A stretch of DNA of 64,000 bases from Hyphomonas sp. Mor2 (GCF_001854405.1 NZ_CP017718.1:3348001-3412000); one strand, 5' to 3'. Positions 35,547 to 44,037 are shown, counted from the stretch's first letter. Notes: generated by a model from the letters alone, not told the origin. A program made the numbers and translations.

Positions 35547-36544
35547 GCCGGCAAGTGATCACCGAGACAGTCAGTGAGAAAGAAGGCGGGGTCCGGCTGG
35601 ATCGCTGGGTCAAGCGCCGCATGCCGATGACGCAGGGCGAGTTGGAAAAGCTGCTGCGCACCGGGCAAATCCGCGTCGATGGTGCCCGCGCGAAGGCAAA
35701 CACGCGTCTGGAGGCCGGCATGTCGGTCCGCCTGCCGCCTTTCGTCTCGAAAGTCTCAAAAGATCAGGATGCCCCGTGGAGCGCGCCAAAGACGCCGAAC
35801 ACCAAGGCCCTTGCCTTTCTGAAACCGCTTATCTTGTTCGAGGACGACGAAATGTTCGTCCTCAATAAACCGACCGGCATCGCCGTTCAGGGCGGCACCA
35901 AACAGGGCGGGCATCATATTGACGGGATGTTGGATGCGCTGTCTGACGGTGAACATCGTCCGCGTTTGGTTCATCGGCTCGATAAGGCGACTTCCGGTCT
36001 GTTGATCATTGCCAAACACCCCGCCGCCGCATCGCGTCTCGGCGACCTGTTTCATTCCCGTGACATGGACAAAGTCTATTGGGCGGTCACGGTTGGTGTT
36101 CCGCACCCGCCCGCTGGACAACTCAGATCGTGGATGCGCAAAGGCAAGGATGAGGAGGGCCGCGAACGGATGGTGCTCGGCGCACATGGGGACAAGGTCT
36201 CCAAGCACGCGATCACGGACTATGTCACCGTCTCCACCGCCGCGCGCCGTGCCGCCTGGGTGGCGCTGAAGCCCTCGACGGGACGTATGCATCAACTGCG
36301 TTTCCATATGCACGAGCTGGGCACGAGCATTCTTGGCGACGACAAATACGAAACCCGGCGCGAGGTGCCGCAGGGCGTCGCCAAGGGTTTGCACCTGCAT
36401 GCGCGCGCTCTGGTCATTCCGCGCAAGTCCGGCAAGCCATTGACGCTGCAGGCCCCGCTCTCCGGCACAATGCAGAAGACCTTTGAAACGCTGGGCTTCC
36501 TGGAAAACGAAGCCGGACGCGATCCGCTAGACCTGTTTGTCTAA
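35543..36544 (+). CDS. RluC/RluD-family 23S rRNA pseudouridine synthase
   Basis: A 333-residue enzyme with an N-terminal S4 RNA-binding domain (about 14-75, VRLDRWVKRRMPMTQGELEKLLRTG) and a RluA-type catalytic domain with VHRLDKATSGLLIIAK (catalytic Asp at about 137) and TGRMHQLRFHMHELG near the end. The pairing of S4 with this motif points to RluC or RluD (modifying 23S rRNA helices 35/39 or 69). Which one cannot be told. Translationally coupled to crcB (ATGA). Confidence 0.92.
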   Translation: MSRQVITETVSEKEGGVRLDRWVKRRMPMTQGELEKLLRTGQIRVDGARAKANTRLEAGMSVRLPPFVSKVSKDQDAPWSAPKTPNTKALAFLKPLILFEDDEMFVLNKPTGIAVQGGTKQGGHHIDGMLDALSDGEHRPRLVHRLDKATSGLLIIAKHPAAASRLGDLFHSRDMDKVYWAVTVGVPHPPAGQLRSWMRKGKDEEGRERMVLGAHGDKVSKHAITDYVTVSTAARRAAWVALKPSTGRMHQLRFHMHELGTSILGDDKYETRREVPQGVAKGLHLHARALVIPRKSGKPLTLQAPLSGTMQKTFETLGFLENEAGRDPLDLFV

Positions 36545-37323
36545 GACGGGTCCGATTTCAGCCAGTCCATAACGGTTGCACGTGCTAGCGACATGTCGGC
36601 CTCAGTGCGTTCATCGACCAGCATGGACGAGCCGTGAATGCCGTCTTCAACAATGATGAAGGTCACACCGGCGGCTTCGAATCGGGCCTTGTCGTCGAAA
36701 TCCTCAGGGCTTTTCATTTCTATTCTTGGGCTGAGCACGAAAGCGGGCGTTTGCAACTCATCAAGTCGCGCCTGTGGAAGGCAATCGACCATGGGTGGTC
36801 CGTTGGCGGGAGACGCAGAGATCACATGGCTCACTTTGTCTGGCGCATCGGCTGCCAAATGAAACACGAGTGCACCGGAATAGGAGCTGCCCCAGATGAT
36901 CGCGGTGTTTGCTGCGCCGTATTCGAGCGAGGTTTCGAGTGCGGCATGCATGTCCGGAAACCCCTCGCAATAGGAACTTGGTTTCACAGGCAGTCGCGCG
37001 TCCGCGGTGCGATTGTTGAGGCCGTAAAGTTCGCCTCCAACCCGTAAATCCCAGGCCACTGCGCGGAAGCCGTTTGAATTGAGCCATGGAATGAGCGGTG
37101 CATACTCTGCCCTCGCATTTGACCCACCTTGATGAAACAAGACGATAAGCGGCGCGCTATCCGGCAGATCAGTGAAACTCGCTGTGCCGAAGACGGTCGC
37201 ACCGTCAGCCGCGATGGCTGTGAGTTCGGTCGAGGCGGCTTGCGGGCGGGTCATTGAGTCGGTTCCCGCCGCACATCCACTAATCGCGAACGTCATGAGT
37301 ACAGTCAGGATCAGACGCTGCAT
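36541..37323 (-). CDS. Alpha/beta-hydrolase lipoprotein (dienelactone-hydrolase-like)
   Basis: A 260-residue hydrolase with a lipoprotein signal (LMTFAISGC, Cys17). The fold is shown by LIVLFHQGGSNARAEY (oxyanion), AVAWDLRVGGE and nucleophile elbow WGSSYSGAL (Ser in GSSYSG at about 140), and the end EDGIHGSS supplies the His. The start MQRLIL is preceded by TTGGAGG; the longer frame crosses the operator region. The operator at 37338-37361 covers its promoter. Substrate unknown. It converges with the pseudouridine synthase gene with a 4-bp overlap. Confidence 0.82.
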   Translation of the reverse strand: MQRLILTVLMTFAISGCAAGTDSMTRPQAASTELTAIAADGATVFGTASFTDLPDSAPLIVLFHQGGSNARAEYAPLIPWLNSNGFRAVAWDLRVGGELYGLNNRTADARLPVKPSSYCEGFPDMHAALETSLEYGAANTAIIWGSSYSGALVFHLAADAPDKVSHVISASPANGPPMVDCLPQARLDELQTPAFVLSPRIEMKSPEDFDDKARFEAAGVTFIIVEDGIHGSSMLVDERTEADMSLARATVMDWLKSDPS

Positions 37324-37337
37324 TATCGATCCTCCAA

Positions 37338-37361
37338 GGTTCGTTACATCTGTAGCGAACC
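37338..37361. promoter_or_regulatory. Palindromic operator with a TACATCTGTA core
   Basis: A 24-bp dyad, arms 10 of 11 complementary (GGTTCGTTACA-TC-TGTAGCGAACC arms), starting 15 bp upstream of the hydrolase lipoprotein start. The core TTACATCTGTA equals the reverse complement of the palindrome at 44038-44053. TACANNTGTA is the form of BlaI/CopY-family operators. Confidence 0.6.
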
Positions 37362-37390
37362 CTCGGCAAAGTGCAAGAGTACAAGTTGCC

Positions 37391-39241
37391 TTATGCGACG
37401 TTTTCGAGATCGCGGGTGGTCGACACCAATTCAGGTTTGCCGAGCCAGTAGCCCTGTATTTCGGTCGCCCCAAGTTCGGCGACGCGCTGTGCTACGCCTT
37501 CGCGTTCGACCCCTTCGACACAGCTTTCCAGCCCCAGCTTATCGGCCATTTGCAGGGCGATATCCAGGATCGACTCCATACGCTGATTGTGGTCGGATTC
37601 CAGAACCAGACTGCGGTCGATCTTGAGTTTATCCAGCGGAAGCTTTTCGACGATGGAAAGTGAAGAGTAACCCTTCCCGAAATCATCCAGCGCCACGGTC
37701 ATGCCGTGCCGACGGGCCTCCTTCAGGACCATCACATTTCGGTCGACGTTTCGGAAGGCAACTTCCTCGGTAATCTCGAGCACCAGATTTTGAGCTGGGA
37801 AGCCGTGATCTTTCAGGCATTTTCTCAGCTTCCAGACAAAATCAGTGGCGACAATTTGCGCCGGCGAAACATTTATGGACAGGAATTTCGACCGCAGGTC
37901 AGCATTGGCCAGGGCCTCGTTCAAGGTCACCCATAAGAGCTGGTTGAGCAGACCCAGTTTTTCAGCAATCGGAATGAACTGATCTGGGCGTGGGTCGTTC
38001 GGTAAGCCACTGTCGACCCAACGGGACAGAAGTTCAAAGCCCTTGATATCATGACTTTGAGCGCAGCCGATGGGCTGCAAAGCCGCGCGGATGCGACCGA
38101 CGTTCAAGGCGCGCTTAAAGGCCACTTCCAGAGCGGCAGTCGCCATTGTGGCATCGTCTTCGCGGACGTCATATCGCGCCCAGCCTGCCTTTGTGAGTTT
38201 GGCGCGTCGCATCGAGATCTCTGCGGCCGGGAGCAGCAGTGAAGCGCAATCAACATCCTGGACGGCTTCTGCATATCCGATCGAAGTTCCGAATGTCAGG
38301 GCCTGTCCTTCAAATACGAGGTCTTCGGTGACCGCGGTGTGGATGCGCTCAATCGCACGATCCGCCGCTTCACCAGTCAAGGCTTCATCCAAGACGAAAG
38401 CGAACTCGTCCCCACCGATTCGGGCGGCAAATTTTACCTCCTCTGCCGAAGACAGGCGATCGGCGACACCACATAATAGTGCGTCTCCAGCTGCGTGACC
38501 GAATTGGTCGTTGATCGACTTGAACCGATCGAGATCCATGAAGGCCAGAGTGAACACAGTTCCATCATTCCATGTCGTCTCTATCTCGCCCGTCAGCGCC
38601 CGACGATTGATGAGTCCGGTCAGATGATCGGTCAGGGACAGCAAACGATTCTCTTCAATCACCCGCAGAAATTTCTGGTCATTGCGGTCGCGAATTCGGG
38701 CCGTGATGGCTGACATGAAGAACACGACGCAAGACATGGCCGCGAACAGGATACCCAGGATGATGATGTTCTGATCCGTGAATTCGTCGGAGAAATATCG
38801 ATGCGCGTATTGAGTCGATGCGAAAAAGACGAGGCCGAACTGGGCGGGAATCAACATGAAGATCATGCGATTTTTCATCAGCGAGACGATGATAAGCGGA
38901 ATAAACAGCATCAAGGCCAATTGATGTTGCTTGAAATCACCGGCGAGAGTCTCCCAGGTGCCGAGCCCCCAAACGTTTGCATATGTGACCAGGAGCCCGA
39001 GCGAAAGGACGCGCTTCACCGCGAAATTCAGGTAACAACAAACCCCGACAATGCTCAGTGTGGCGATGCCGATCAGTCCGCAGATCCAGACATAAATGGA
39101 ATGCTGACCGAGCGCGTGGATAATTGCGATTGAGAACAAGGTAATCGGAATGCCCGCAAAGCAGGCGGTATAGCCATACTGCCTGTGGCGATCATCGACC
39201 TCGGTTCCAGAGTCTTGCGCGTTGCTTGCAGCTTCACCCAT
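37391..39241 (-). CDS. Membrane GGDEF-EAL cyclic-di-GMP enzyme
   Basis: A 616-residue protein with five to six N-terminal membrane helices (about 25-190), a GGDEF domain (about 210-370) and an EAL domain (about 375-610). The diguanylate cyclase site is intact (RIGGDEFAFVL). The EAL signature reads FELLSRW, with Glu kept and Ala changed to Leu; other phosphodiesterase residues look present (INVSPAQI, LEITEEV, LDDFGKGYSSL, LKIDRSLV, VEGVE). Both activities are therefore possible. The membrane part is of MHYT/MASE-like size but was not assigned. Single gene, no partner seen. Confidence 0.92.
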   Translation of the reverse strand: MGEAASNAQDSGTEVDDRHRQYGYTACFAGIPITLFSIAIIHALGQHSIYVWICGLIGIATLSIVGVCCYLNFAVKRVLSLGLLVTYANVWGLGTWETLAGDFKQHQLALMLFIPLIIVSLMKNRMIFMLIPAQFGLVFFASTQYAHRYFSDEFTDQNIIILGILFAAMSCVVFFMSAITARIRDRNDQKFLRVIEENRLLSLTDHLTGLINRRALTGEIETTWNDGTVFTLAFMDLDRFKSINDQFGHAAGDALLCGVADRLSSAEEVKFAARIGGDEFAFVLDEALTGEAADRAIERIHTAVTEDLVFEGQALTFGTSIGYAEAVQDVDCASLLLPAAEISMRRAKLTKAGWARYDVREDDATMATAALEVAFKRALNVGRIRAALQPIGCAQSHDIKGFELLSRWVDSGLPNDPRPDQFIPIAEKLGLLNQLLWVTLNEALANADLRSKFLSINVSPAQIVATDFVWKLRKCLKDHGFPAQNLVLEITEEVAFRNVDRNVMVLKEARRHGMTVALDDFGKGYSSLSIVEKLPLDKLKIDRSLVLESDHNQRMESILDIALQMADKLGLESCVEGVEREGVAQRVAELGATEIQGYWLGKPELVSTTRDLENVA

Positions 39242-39380
39242 ACCCGCTTCTTAACGGAATATGGTTTGGATTGGCTTTGACCGATCAGATCAATTTCACA
39301 AACAACGTTAAGTTGAAAAACAGAGCCGGCCGGGCCGATTTGAGACGCCTCGTCTGAGCTTGGGGATTCTGGCCCTCGCC

Positions 39381-39935
39381 TTAGCGCGCGACGACCGAAA
39401 TGACCCTTCGCATGTTTTCTTCAAATTCAGCTGAAGTTCTGGACTTGAGCATGACGCCCTTGGCGGCAACCGAAAGCGCGTAGCTCATATCGGACGCGAT
39501 TTGTGGGGACGAGGCCAAACCACTCGAAATGAAGAAGTCTGTAATCGCTTGAGCGAATGCGTGTTCGGTATCTTTGGTTGTATCCTCTGATGACTGAACC
39601 GCCAGATCCAGGATTTCCATTCCATGATCGTGATTGGTGAGGATCTCAACAAAGTCTCCGATCCATCTCTGATAGGCGGCGAGCAAAGCTTCCTCCGGGG
39701 CTTCAATCGCCGGATCCAGCTCCGCGCGCGCGGTCTCAAATATCTGACCGATAAAGGTCTGAAGCGTCCATTTGAACGCGCCTTCCTTGGACCCAAACCG
39801 ATTATAGACCGTTTGCCGGGACAGACCGGATGCGCGTGCAATGTCCTCCATTGAGGTCTTGCGCAGACCATATTTCGCAAATTGGATCAGGATCGCTGTT
39901 ACGTCTTCATGGCTCATGCTATACATATTTGACAT
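39381..39935 (-). CDS. TetR-family transcriptional regulator
   Basis: A 184-residue repressor: N-terminal helix-turn-helix DVTAILIQFAKYGLRKTSMEDIARASGLSRQTVYNRFGSKEGAF split at about 10-52, then an all-helical ligand domain without clear match. The first Met lies inside the inverted repeat at 39926-39956; Met4 or Met7 (MSHEDV) may be the true start. It diverges from an SDR gene, which it likely controls along with itself. Confidence 0.9.
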   Translation of the reverse strand: MSNMYSMSHEDVTAILIQFAKYGLRKTSMEDIARASGLSRQTVYNRFGSKEGAFKWTLQTFIGQIFETARAELDPAIEAPEEALLAAYQRWIGDFVEILTNHDHGMEILDLAVQSSEDTTKDTEHAFAQAITDFFISSGLASSPQIASDMSYALSVAAKGVMLKSRTSAEFEENMRRVISVVAR

Positions 39936-39956
39936 TTTCGAACAAAATTGTAAATA
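39926..39956. promoter_or_regulatory. Imperfect palindrome between tetR-type and SDR genes, probable TetR operator
   Basis: TATTTGACATTTT-CGAAC-AAAATTGTAAATA: 10 of 13 arm positions complementary. It is AT-rich and placed at the TetR start and about 40 bp before the SDR start, as expected for an autoregulating TetR repressor. Confidence 0.5.
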
Positions 39957-39996
39957 CCGTCTAAATCGTATCCACCATAATCAATGGACCATCCTC

Positions 39997-40941
39997 ATGC
40001 CGTCACGAAAAAGAATAAGCAAATCTGGATTCCGAGATTGGAAACCGTCCCGCCTGCCTGATCTGACCGGAAAACGCTATGTCATTACCGGCGGAAACTC
40101 CGGCATCGGGTTCGAAGCCGCAAAGATGCTCGGTGCTGCGGGCGCAAATCTCACCATTGCTTGTCGCAATCTCGAAAAGGGAGCGCGCGCGAAAAAGCGT
40201 CTGGAATCTGGCATGACCGGCACCGTCGATTTGGTTGAGATTGACCTCAGCCGACTGGATTCGGTTCGTCGTGCTGCGGAGGAGTTGAAATCCCGCTATG
40301 ATGCGATTGATGCTCTGATCAATAATGCCGGGATCATGCAGACCCCGAAAACCACCACCGTGGATGGGTTTGATCTGCAGATGGCGTCGAATCATCTCGG
40401 ACATTTCCTCTGGACCGGCTTGTTGCTTGAGCAGGTCGAGAAAGCAAAGGGCCGCATCGCGATCGTGTCGAGCCTGGTGCACATTTACGGAGCGTTGAAC
40501 CTGAACGATCTGATGTCCGAGAATCGCTACAACCCCACGGCCGCCTACGCGCAAAGCAAGCTCGCCAATCTCATGTACGCGCTCGAACTTGACCGCCGAT
40601 TGGAACGGTCAGGCCACAAAGCGATCGCGATCGCCTGTCACCCTGGTTATTCAAACACCAGCCTGCAATCGACGGGTCCCAAGGGGGCACTGAATTTCAT
40701 CTACAAATTCACCAATCCACTAATGGCGCAGTCCGCTCATCAGGGCGCTGTACCGACTGTCCTTGCTGCCGCGGGGAAGGAAGCCAAGCGAGGTGGATAT
40801 TACGGGCCTCAGAATTTCTCGGAATTGCGAGGTCGGGTCAGCGACGCGAGAGTGGCCGCCCATGCGCTGGATGAAGACAAGGCAAAGCGCCTATGGACGT
40901 TGAGCGAGGAACTTGTCGGCTTCCAATATCTGAGTGACTAG
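39997..40941 (+). CDS. SDR-family oxidoreductase (retinol-dehydrogenase/WW-oxidoreductase-like)
   Basis: A 314-residue SDR with TGGNSGIGFEAAKML (about 33-47), CRNLEKG, NNAGIM (about 105), catalytic SSLVHIYG and YAQSKLANLMYALEL (Tyr and Lys at about 181-185), and HPGYSNTSLQ in place of PG. This arrangement is that of the long SDRs that act on aldehydes and retinoids or protochlorophyllide-like substrates. The start MPSRKR is chosen because the upstream frame runs through the divergent TetR gene. Substrate unknown. Confidence 0.9.
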   Translation: MPSRKRISKSGFRDWKPSRLPDLTGKRYVITGGNSGIGFEAAKMLGAAGANLTIACRNLEKGARAKKRLESGMTGTVDLVEIDLSRLDSVRRAAEELKSRYDAIDALINNAGIMQTPKTTTVDGFDLQMASNHLGHFLWTGLLLEQVEKAKGRIAIVSSLVHIYGALNLNDLMSENRYNPTAAYAQSKLANLMYALELDRRLERSGHKAIAIACHPGYSNTSLQSTGPKGALNFIYKFTNPLMAQSAHQGAVPTVLAAAGKEAKRGGYYGPQNFSELRGRVSDARVAAHALDEDKAKRLWTLSEELVGFQYLSD

Positions 40942-40966
40942 GTCCACGTGTTTGCAGGCGATCCCC

Positions 40967-42049
40967 TCACAGGCTCCGGATCGGTTCAGATCGTCCTTGA
41001 GGTTGCGGCTTGCCAGCCCCCTTGCCGTAGCCATGCTTTTTCAGCAGGCCTCTGAACTGATGGTAGGACAAATCGAGCGCCTTGGCCGCTTTGCCTTGAT
41101 GACCTTCGTGGATTGAGAGCGCCGCATCGATCAAACTGGTTTCGAGCAGACGAGTCTGATCTTCAAATGAGATGTCGAGGACCGGCGGTGGCGGTGCGAA
41201 TGCGGGCATTGGGGCTTCCGAACTCGCGATTGGGGTATCCGAGAGATCCGCCGCGGGCCGCCAGGGCGAGGCAAACGGGTCAAGCGCGGCCGGGTCGAAC
41301 TGGACAGGGTCCGTCAGATGCTCGGTCAGGGCGCGATAGGTGATGCGCTGGGCGAAGTTTCTCAGCTCGCGCACATTGCCGGGCCAGGCATGGGCTTCCA
41401 TGGCGGCAATGGCAGACGGCGCAAAGCCGGGAAAATCCTCGGCCATCTCGCGCGCCATGCGCCGCGCAAAAAAATCGGCGAGTAGCGAAATGTCCGCCGG
41501 ACGCGCGCGTAATGGCGGGAGCGTCACCACGTCGAAGGCAAGGCGGTCCAGCAGGTCAGCGCGAAATTCACCACGCGCAGCTTTGCTCGGCAGGTCGACA
41601 TTTGTGGCGGCGACGACTCGGACATTGGTTGAAAGAACTTTCTCCCCGCCCAGTCGTTGAAACTCGCCATACTCAACCACGCGGAGCAGTTTTTCCTGGA
41701 CCTGCATGGAGGCGGTGGCGATTTCGTCCAGGAATAGCGTGCCGCCATCGGCCAGTTCAAACCGGCCGAGGCGTCGCTCTGTCGCGCCGGTAAAAGCGCC
41801 GCGCTCATGGCCAAACAGCTCGCTATCCAGCAGCTGCTCAGAGAGGGCCGCGCAATTCACTTTGACAAACGGTCCGTCCCAACGCCGAGACAAGAAGTGC
41901 ATGCGTTCACCAATCAATTCCTTACCGGTCCCGCGTTCGCCAATGATCAGGCATGGGCGATCGAGCGGGGCCAGGCGCGAGACATGCTCCTGCGCCTCCA
42001 GCCAGGACGGATCTTCGCCGATCAGTTGGGGAGATTGAGTGTTGATCAT
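40967..42049 (-). CDS. pspF: PspF-type sigma-54 transcription activator
   Basis: A 360-residue AAA+ enhancer-binding protein without an N-terminal receiver domain, as in PspF. Walker A GERGTGKELIG (about 37-47), the sigma-54-contacting GAFTGA loop (about 84-89), Walker B GGTLFLDEI (about 102-110) and the FRADLLDRLAF/WPGNVRELRN segments are intact. A proline-rich linker (about 275-310) leads to a Fis-type helix-turn-helix at the C-terminus (GHQGKAAKALDLSYHQFRGLLKKHG split). It diverges from the psp operon across a 204-bp region with a UAS and sigma-54 promoter. PspA would bind and inhibit it. Confidence 0.93.
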   Translation of the reverse strand: MINTQSPQLIGEDPSWLEAQEHVSRLAPLDRPCLIIGERGTGKELIGERMHFLSRRWDGPFVKVNCAALSEQLLDSELFGHERGAFTGATERRLGRFELADGGTLFLDEIATASMQVQEKLLRVVEYGEFQRLGGEKVLSTNVRVVAATNVDLPSKAARGEFRADLLDRLAFDVVTLPPLRARPADISLLADFFARRMAREMAEDFPGFAPSAIAAMEAHAWPGNVRELRNFAQRITYRALTEHLTDPVQFDPAALDPFASPWRPAADLSDTPIASSEAPMPAFAPPPPVLDISFEDQTRLLETSLIDAALSIHEGHQGKAAKALDLSYHQFRGLLKKHGYGKGAGKPQPQGRSEPIRSL

Positions 42050-42104
42050 GAGGCCTATTTAGCAAAAAAGATTCGTCAAAACAACGAAAATTATTGGTAA
42101 ATTA

Positions 42105-42123
42105 CGCTAATCATGATTAAGCG
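42105..42123. promoter_or_regulatory. Probable PspF upstream activating sequence
   Basis: CGCTAATCATGATTAAGCG: a perfect 12-bp palindrome TAATCATGATTA flanked by inverted CGC. The CGCTAA half-site resembles the E. coli PspF sites. It is about 80-95 bp upstream of the sigma-54 promoter, the right range for an enhancer. Confidence 0.6.
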
Positions 42124-42184
42124 ATTCTGTGGAATAAGACAATTTATGCAAATAAAACAACGTGTTATGAATTTAATTCAAAAC

Positions 42185-42200
42185 TGGCACGGTCTTTGAA
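42185..42200 (+). promoter_or_regulatory. Sigma-54 promoter of the psp operon
   Basis: TGGCACGGTCTTTGAA: -24 element TGGCACG matches the consensus in full; the -12 element is TTTGA with GA where GC is usual, at the required 10-bp spacing. It is 54 bp before the first ORF, and a PspF activator is encoded next to it. Confidence 0.75.
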
Positions 42201-42253
42201 ATGAAGGTGGCATGGCGGCCAGAGGGGTCGCTAGCTAGAAGGATACAAAAACA

Positions 42254-42409
42254 ATGACTGAGCGCTCTTACGACAAAGGCTATGACGACACCCGTTATGA
42301 TCAGGCCCGCCGTGAGAGTGGCCGCTTTGGCCGCTACCTCTCAACTCGCTCGCCGGAGACATGGATGTTCTTTGTCGCTGGCGTCTTTCTCGGCGGATTC
42401 TTCTTTTAA
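42254..42409 (+). CDS. Small tail-anchored membrane protein, first ORF of the psp operon
   Basis: A 51-residue ORF beginning MTERSYDKGYDDTRYDQ, rich in Tyr, Asp and Arg, with one hydrophobic segment at the C-terminus (WMFFVAGVFLGGFFF). AGAAGGAT precedes the ATG. It is the first coding sequence after the sigma-54 promoter and ends 78 bp before pspA. I do not recognise a family. Its position points to a small membrane partner of PspA, comparable in role, not in sequence, to PspD-type proteins. Confidence 0.7.
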   Translation: MTERSYDKGYDDTRYDQARRESGRFGRYLSTRSPETWMFFVAGVFLGGFFF

Positions 42410-42487
42410 GAGCTGAAAACAGCCAAGAGAAACCGCGTTTCCTCCCACTCCCCCAACGAACCCCAAAAGATACAAGGAAAAACTCTC

Positions 42488-43186
42488 ATGGGAATGTTCT
42501 CTCGCCTCGGCGACATTATCAACTCCAACATCAACGCGATGCTGGACGGTGCTGAAAACCCAGAAAAGATTGCCCGTCTTATGATCCAGGAAATGGAAGA
42601 CACACTTGTCGAAGTCCGTACGGCTGCTGCCCGCGCCATGGCTGACAAGAAAGAGATGGAGCGCGAGATTGCGCACTACACCAACATTCGCGATGACTGG
42701 GAAAGCAAGGCTGGCCTGGCCATCGACAAGGGTCGCGAAGATCTCGCCCGCGGCGCTCTGATCGCCAAGAAAAAGGCCGAGCAGGAAATCACTCGCCGCG
42801 AAGAAGCGATGGATCTTGCCGAAGAAGCTTTTCACAAGCGTCAGGACGATCTGACCCGTCTGCAGGCCAAGCTGGATGAGGCCAAGGCCAAGCATCGCGC
42901 CCTGATGATGCGTCGTGAGGCAGCCGAACAACGCATTCGTGTTCGCACCCAGACCTATGACACCCGGGTCGATGACGCGCTGGCCCGCTATGCGAATGTC
43001 GAGCGCAAGGTCGACGAACTGGAAGCCTATGCCGAGACCATTCGCGGCGTTGAGCCGACCCTCGAGCAGGAATTCGCTGCGCTTGAACGCAATGACGCGA
43101 TTGAGGAAGAGTTGAACGCTCTGAAAAAGAAACGCGCGAAATCTGCCCCAAAACCTGTTAAGCCAGCAGCCAAGAAGGAGGCGTAA
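42488..43186 (+). CDS. pspA: Phage shock protein A
   Basis: A 232-residue PspA/IM30 (ESCRT-III-like) membrane-repair protein. The N-terminal amphipathic helix GMFSRLGDIINSNINAML (2-19) and long coiled coils (25-215) with DPEK-type NPEKIARLMIQEMEDTLVEVR are typical. It acts as inhibitor of PspF at rest and as membrane scaffold under stress. The C-terminal tail is a short Lys/Ala/Pro-rich extension. AAGGA-type site upstream; followed at 3 bp by a 37-residue ORF. Confidence 0.96.
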   Translation: MGMFSRLGDIINSNINAMLDGAENPEKIARLMIQEMEDTLVEVRTAAARAMADKKEMEREIAHYTNIRDDWESKAGLAIDKGREDLARGALIAKKKAEQEITRREEAMDLAEEAFHKRQDDLTRLQAKLDEAKAKHRALMMRREAAEQRIRVRTQTYDTRVDDALARYANVERKVDELEAYAETIRGVEPTLEQEFAALERNDAIEEELNALKKKRAKSAPKPVKPAAKKEA

Positions 43187-43189
43187 CCC

Positions 43190-43303
43190 ATGTTGCTCCC
43201 CTTCATGATCCTGGCAGGCTTTCTGACTGCCATCACCGCGCCGGGCCTGATCGCCCTGCATATCGAAGACCGCCGCAAGGCAAAAGCTGAGGCTTCAAGC
43301 TGA
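43190..43303 (+). CDS. Very small membrane protein between pspA and pspB
   Basis: A 37-residue ORF, MLLPFMILAGFLTAITAPG then LIALHIEDRRKAKAEASS: one membrane helix and a basic cytoplasmic tail. AAGGAGG lies 9 bases upstream, inside the end of pspA, and the stop overlaps the pspB start (TGATG), so it is well placed to be translated. Family not recognised. It may be a micro-protein partner of PspB or PspC. Confidence 0.65.
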   Translation: MLLPFMILAGFLTAITAPGLIALHIEDRRKAKAEASS

Positions 43304-43566
43304 TGGAAGAAGAATTCATCATTGCGATTGTCGCGATCGGAGCGATCTTCATCGTCCTCCCCGCTATGATCTTTCACTACGTCACGCTGTGGCGAAAGCA
43401 AAAGACACTGATGCCGGACGATGAGCGCATGCTGGAAGACTTGTGGAGATCTGCGCGTTCGATTGAGCGCCGGATCGAAACCATCGAGGAATTGCTCGAT
43501 GCCCAGGAAGAGGAAGAGCCAGCCCGTCGCCGTCGTCCACTCTCACCCAGCCGGTTTGAGGACTAG
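43303..43566 (+). CDS. pspB: Phage shock protein B
   Basis: An 87-residue inner-membrane protein: one N-terminal helix (FIIAIVAIGAIFIVLPAMI), the PspB signature FHYVTLWRKQK, and a cytoplasmic coiled coil (DERMLEDLWRSARSIERRIETIEELLD split) with an acidic/Arg-rich tail. With PspC it senses envelope damage and draws PspA away from PspF. It overlaps the preceding small ORF and ends 3 bp before pspC. Confidence 0.93.
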   Translation: MEEEFIIAIVAIGAIFIVLPAMIFHYVTLWRKQKTLMPDDERMLEDLWRSARSIERRIETIEELLDAQEEEEPARRRRPLSPSRFED

Positions 43567-43569
43567 ACA

Positions 43570-44031
43570 ATGAGCTATAAGAAACGACACCACCGCCCCT
43601 TACACGACCACATTCACAGAGAAAGAGAAGAGGACATGTTCCGTTCGCCTAACCCAAAACGCTTTTACCGGTCGCGCACCGACAAAGTTTGGCTGGGGAT
43701 CTGTGGCGGATTGGCCGAACGCTTCGGCTGGGAACCAGCTCTGGTTAGAATCCTGTTTGTTATCGGGTTTTTCTTCATGCCAGGTCCCGTTCTGCTGATT
43801 GGATATGTCGTCGGAGCGATGATCACGCCTAAAGAACCGATTGGACGCCCTAATTTGGCCCCAGAAGAGGAGCAGTTTTGGCGCAATGTTTCTGATCGGC
43901 CGCGGGTCACAGCATCGGGGCTGAAATATACATTCATGGATCTCGAGGAGCGTCTGCGGAATATCGAGCGCAGCGTGACCAGCGAAGAGTGGCGGCTCAA
44001 AAAAGCCTTCCGGGATCTGGAACAAAACTAA
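43570..44031 (+). CDS. pspC: Phage shock protein C
   Basis: A 153-residue PspC-domain protein. After a His/Arg-rich N-terminus (about 1-30) come the PspC signature KVWLGICGGLAERFGWEPALVRILFV (split, about 38-63) and a hydrophobic segment, then GYVVGAMITPKEP and a C-terminal coiled coil (DLEERLRNIERSV). A second Met (about residue 23, MFRSPNP) could be an internal start, which would drop the His-rich part. Confidence 0.93.
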   Translation: MSYKKRHHRPLHDHIHREREEDMFRSPNPKRFYRSRTDKVWLGICGGLAERFGWEPALVRILFVIGFFFMPGPVLLIGYVVGAMITPKEPIGRPNLAPEEEQFWRNVSDRPRVTASGLKYTFMDLEERLRNIERSVTSEEWRLKKAFRDLEQN

Positions 44032-44037
44032 TTAATC

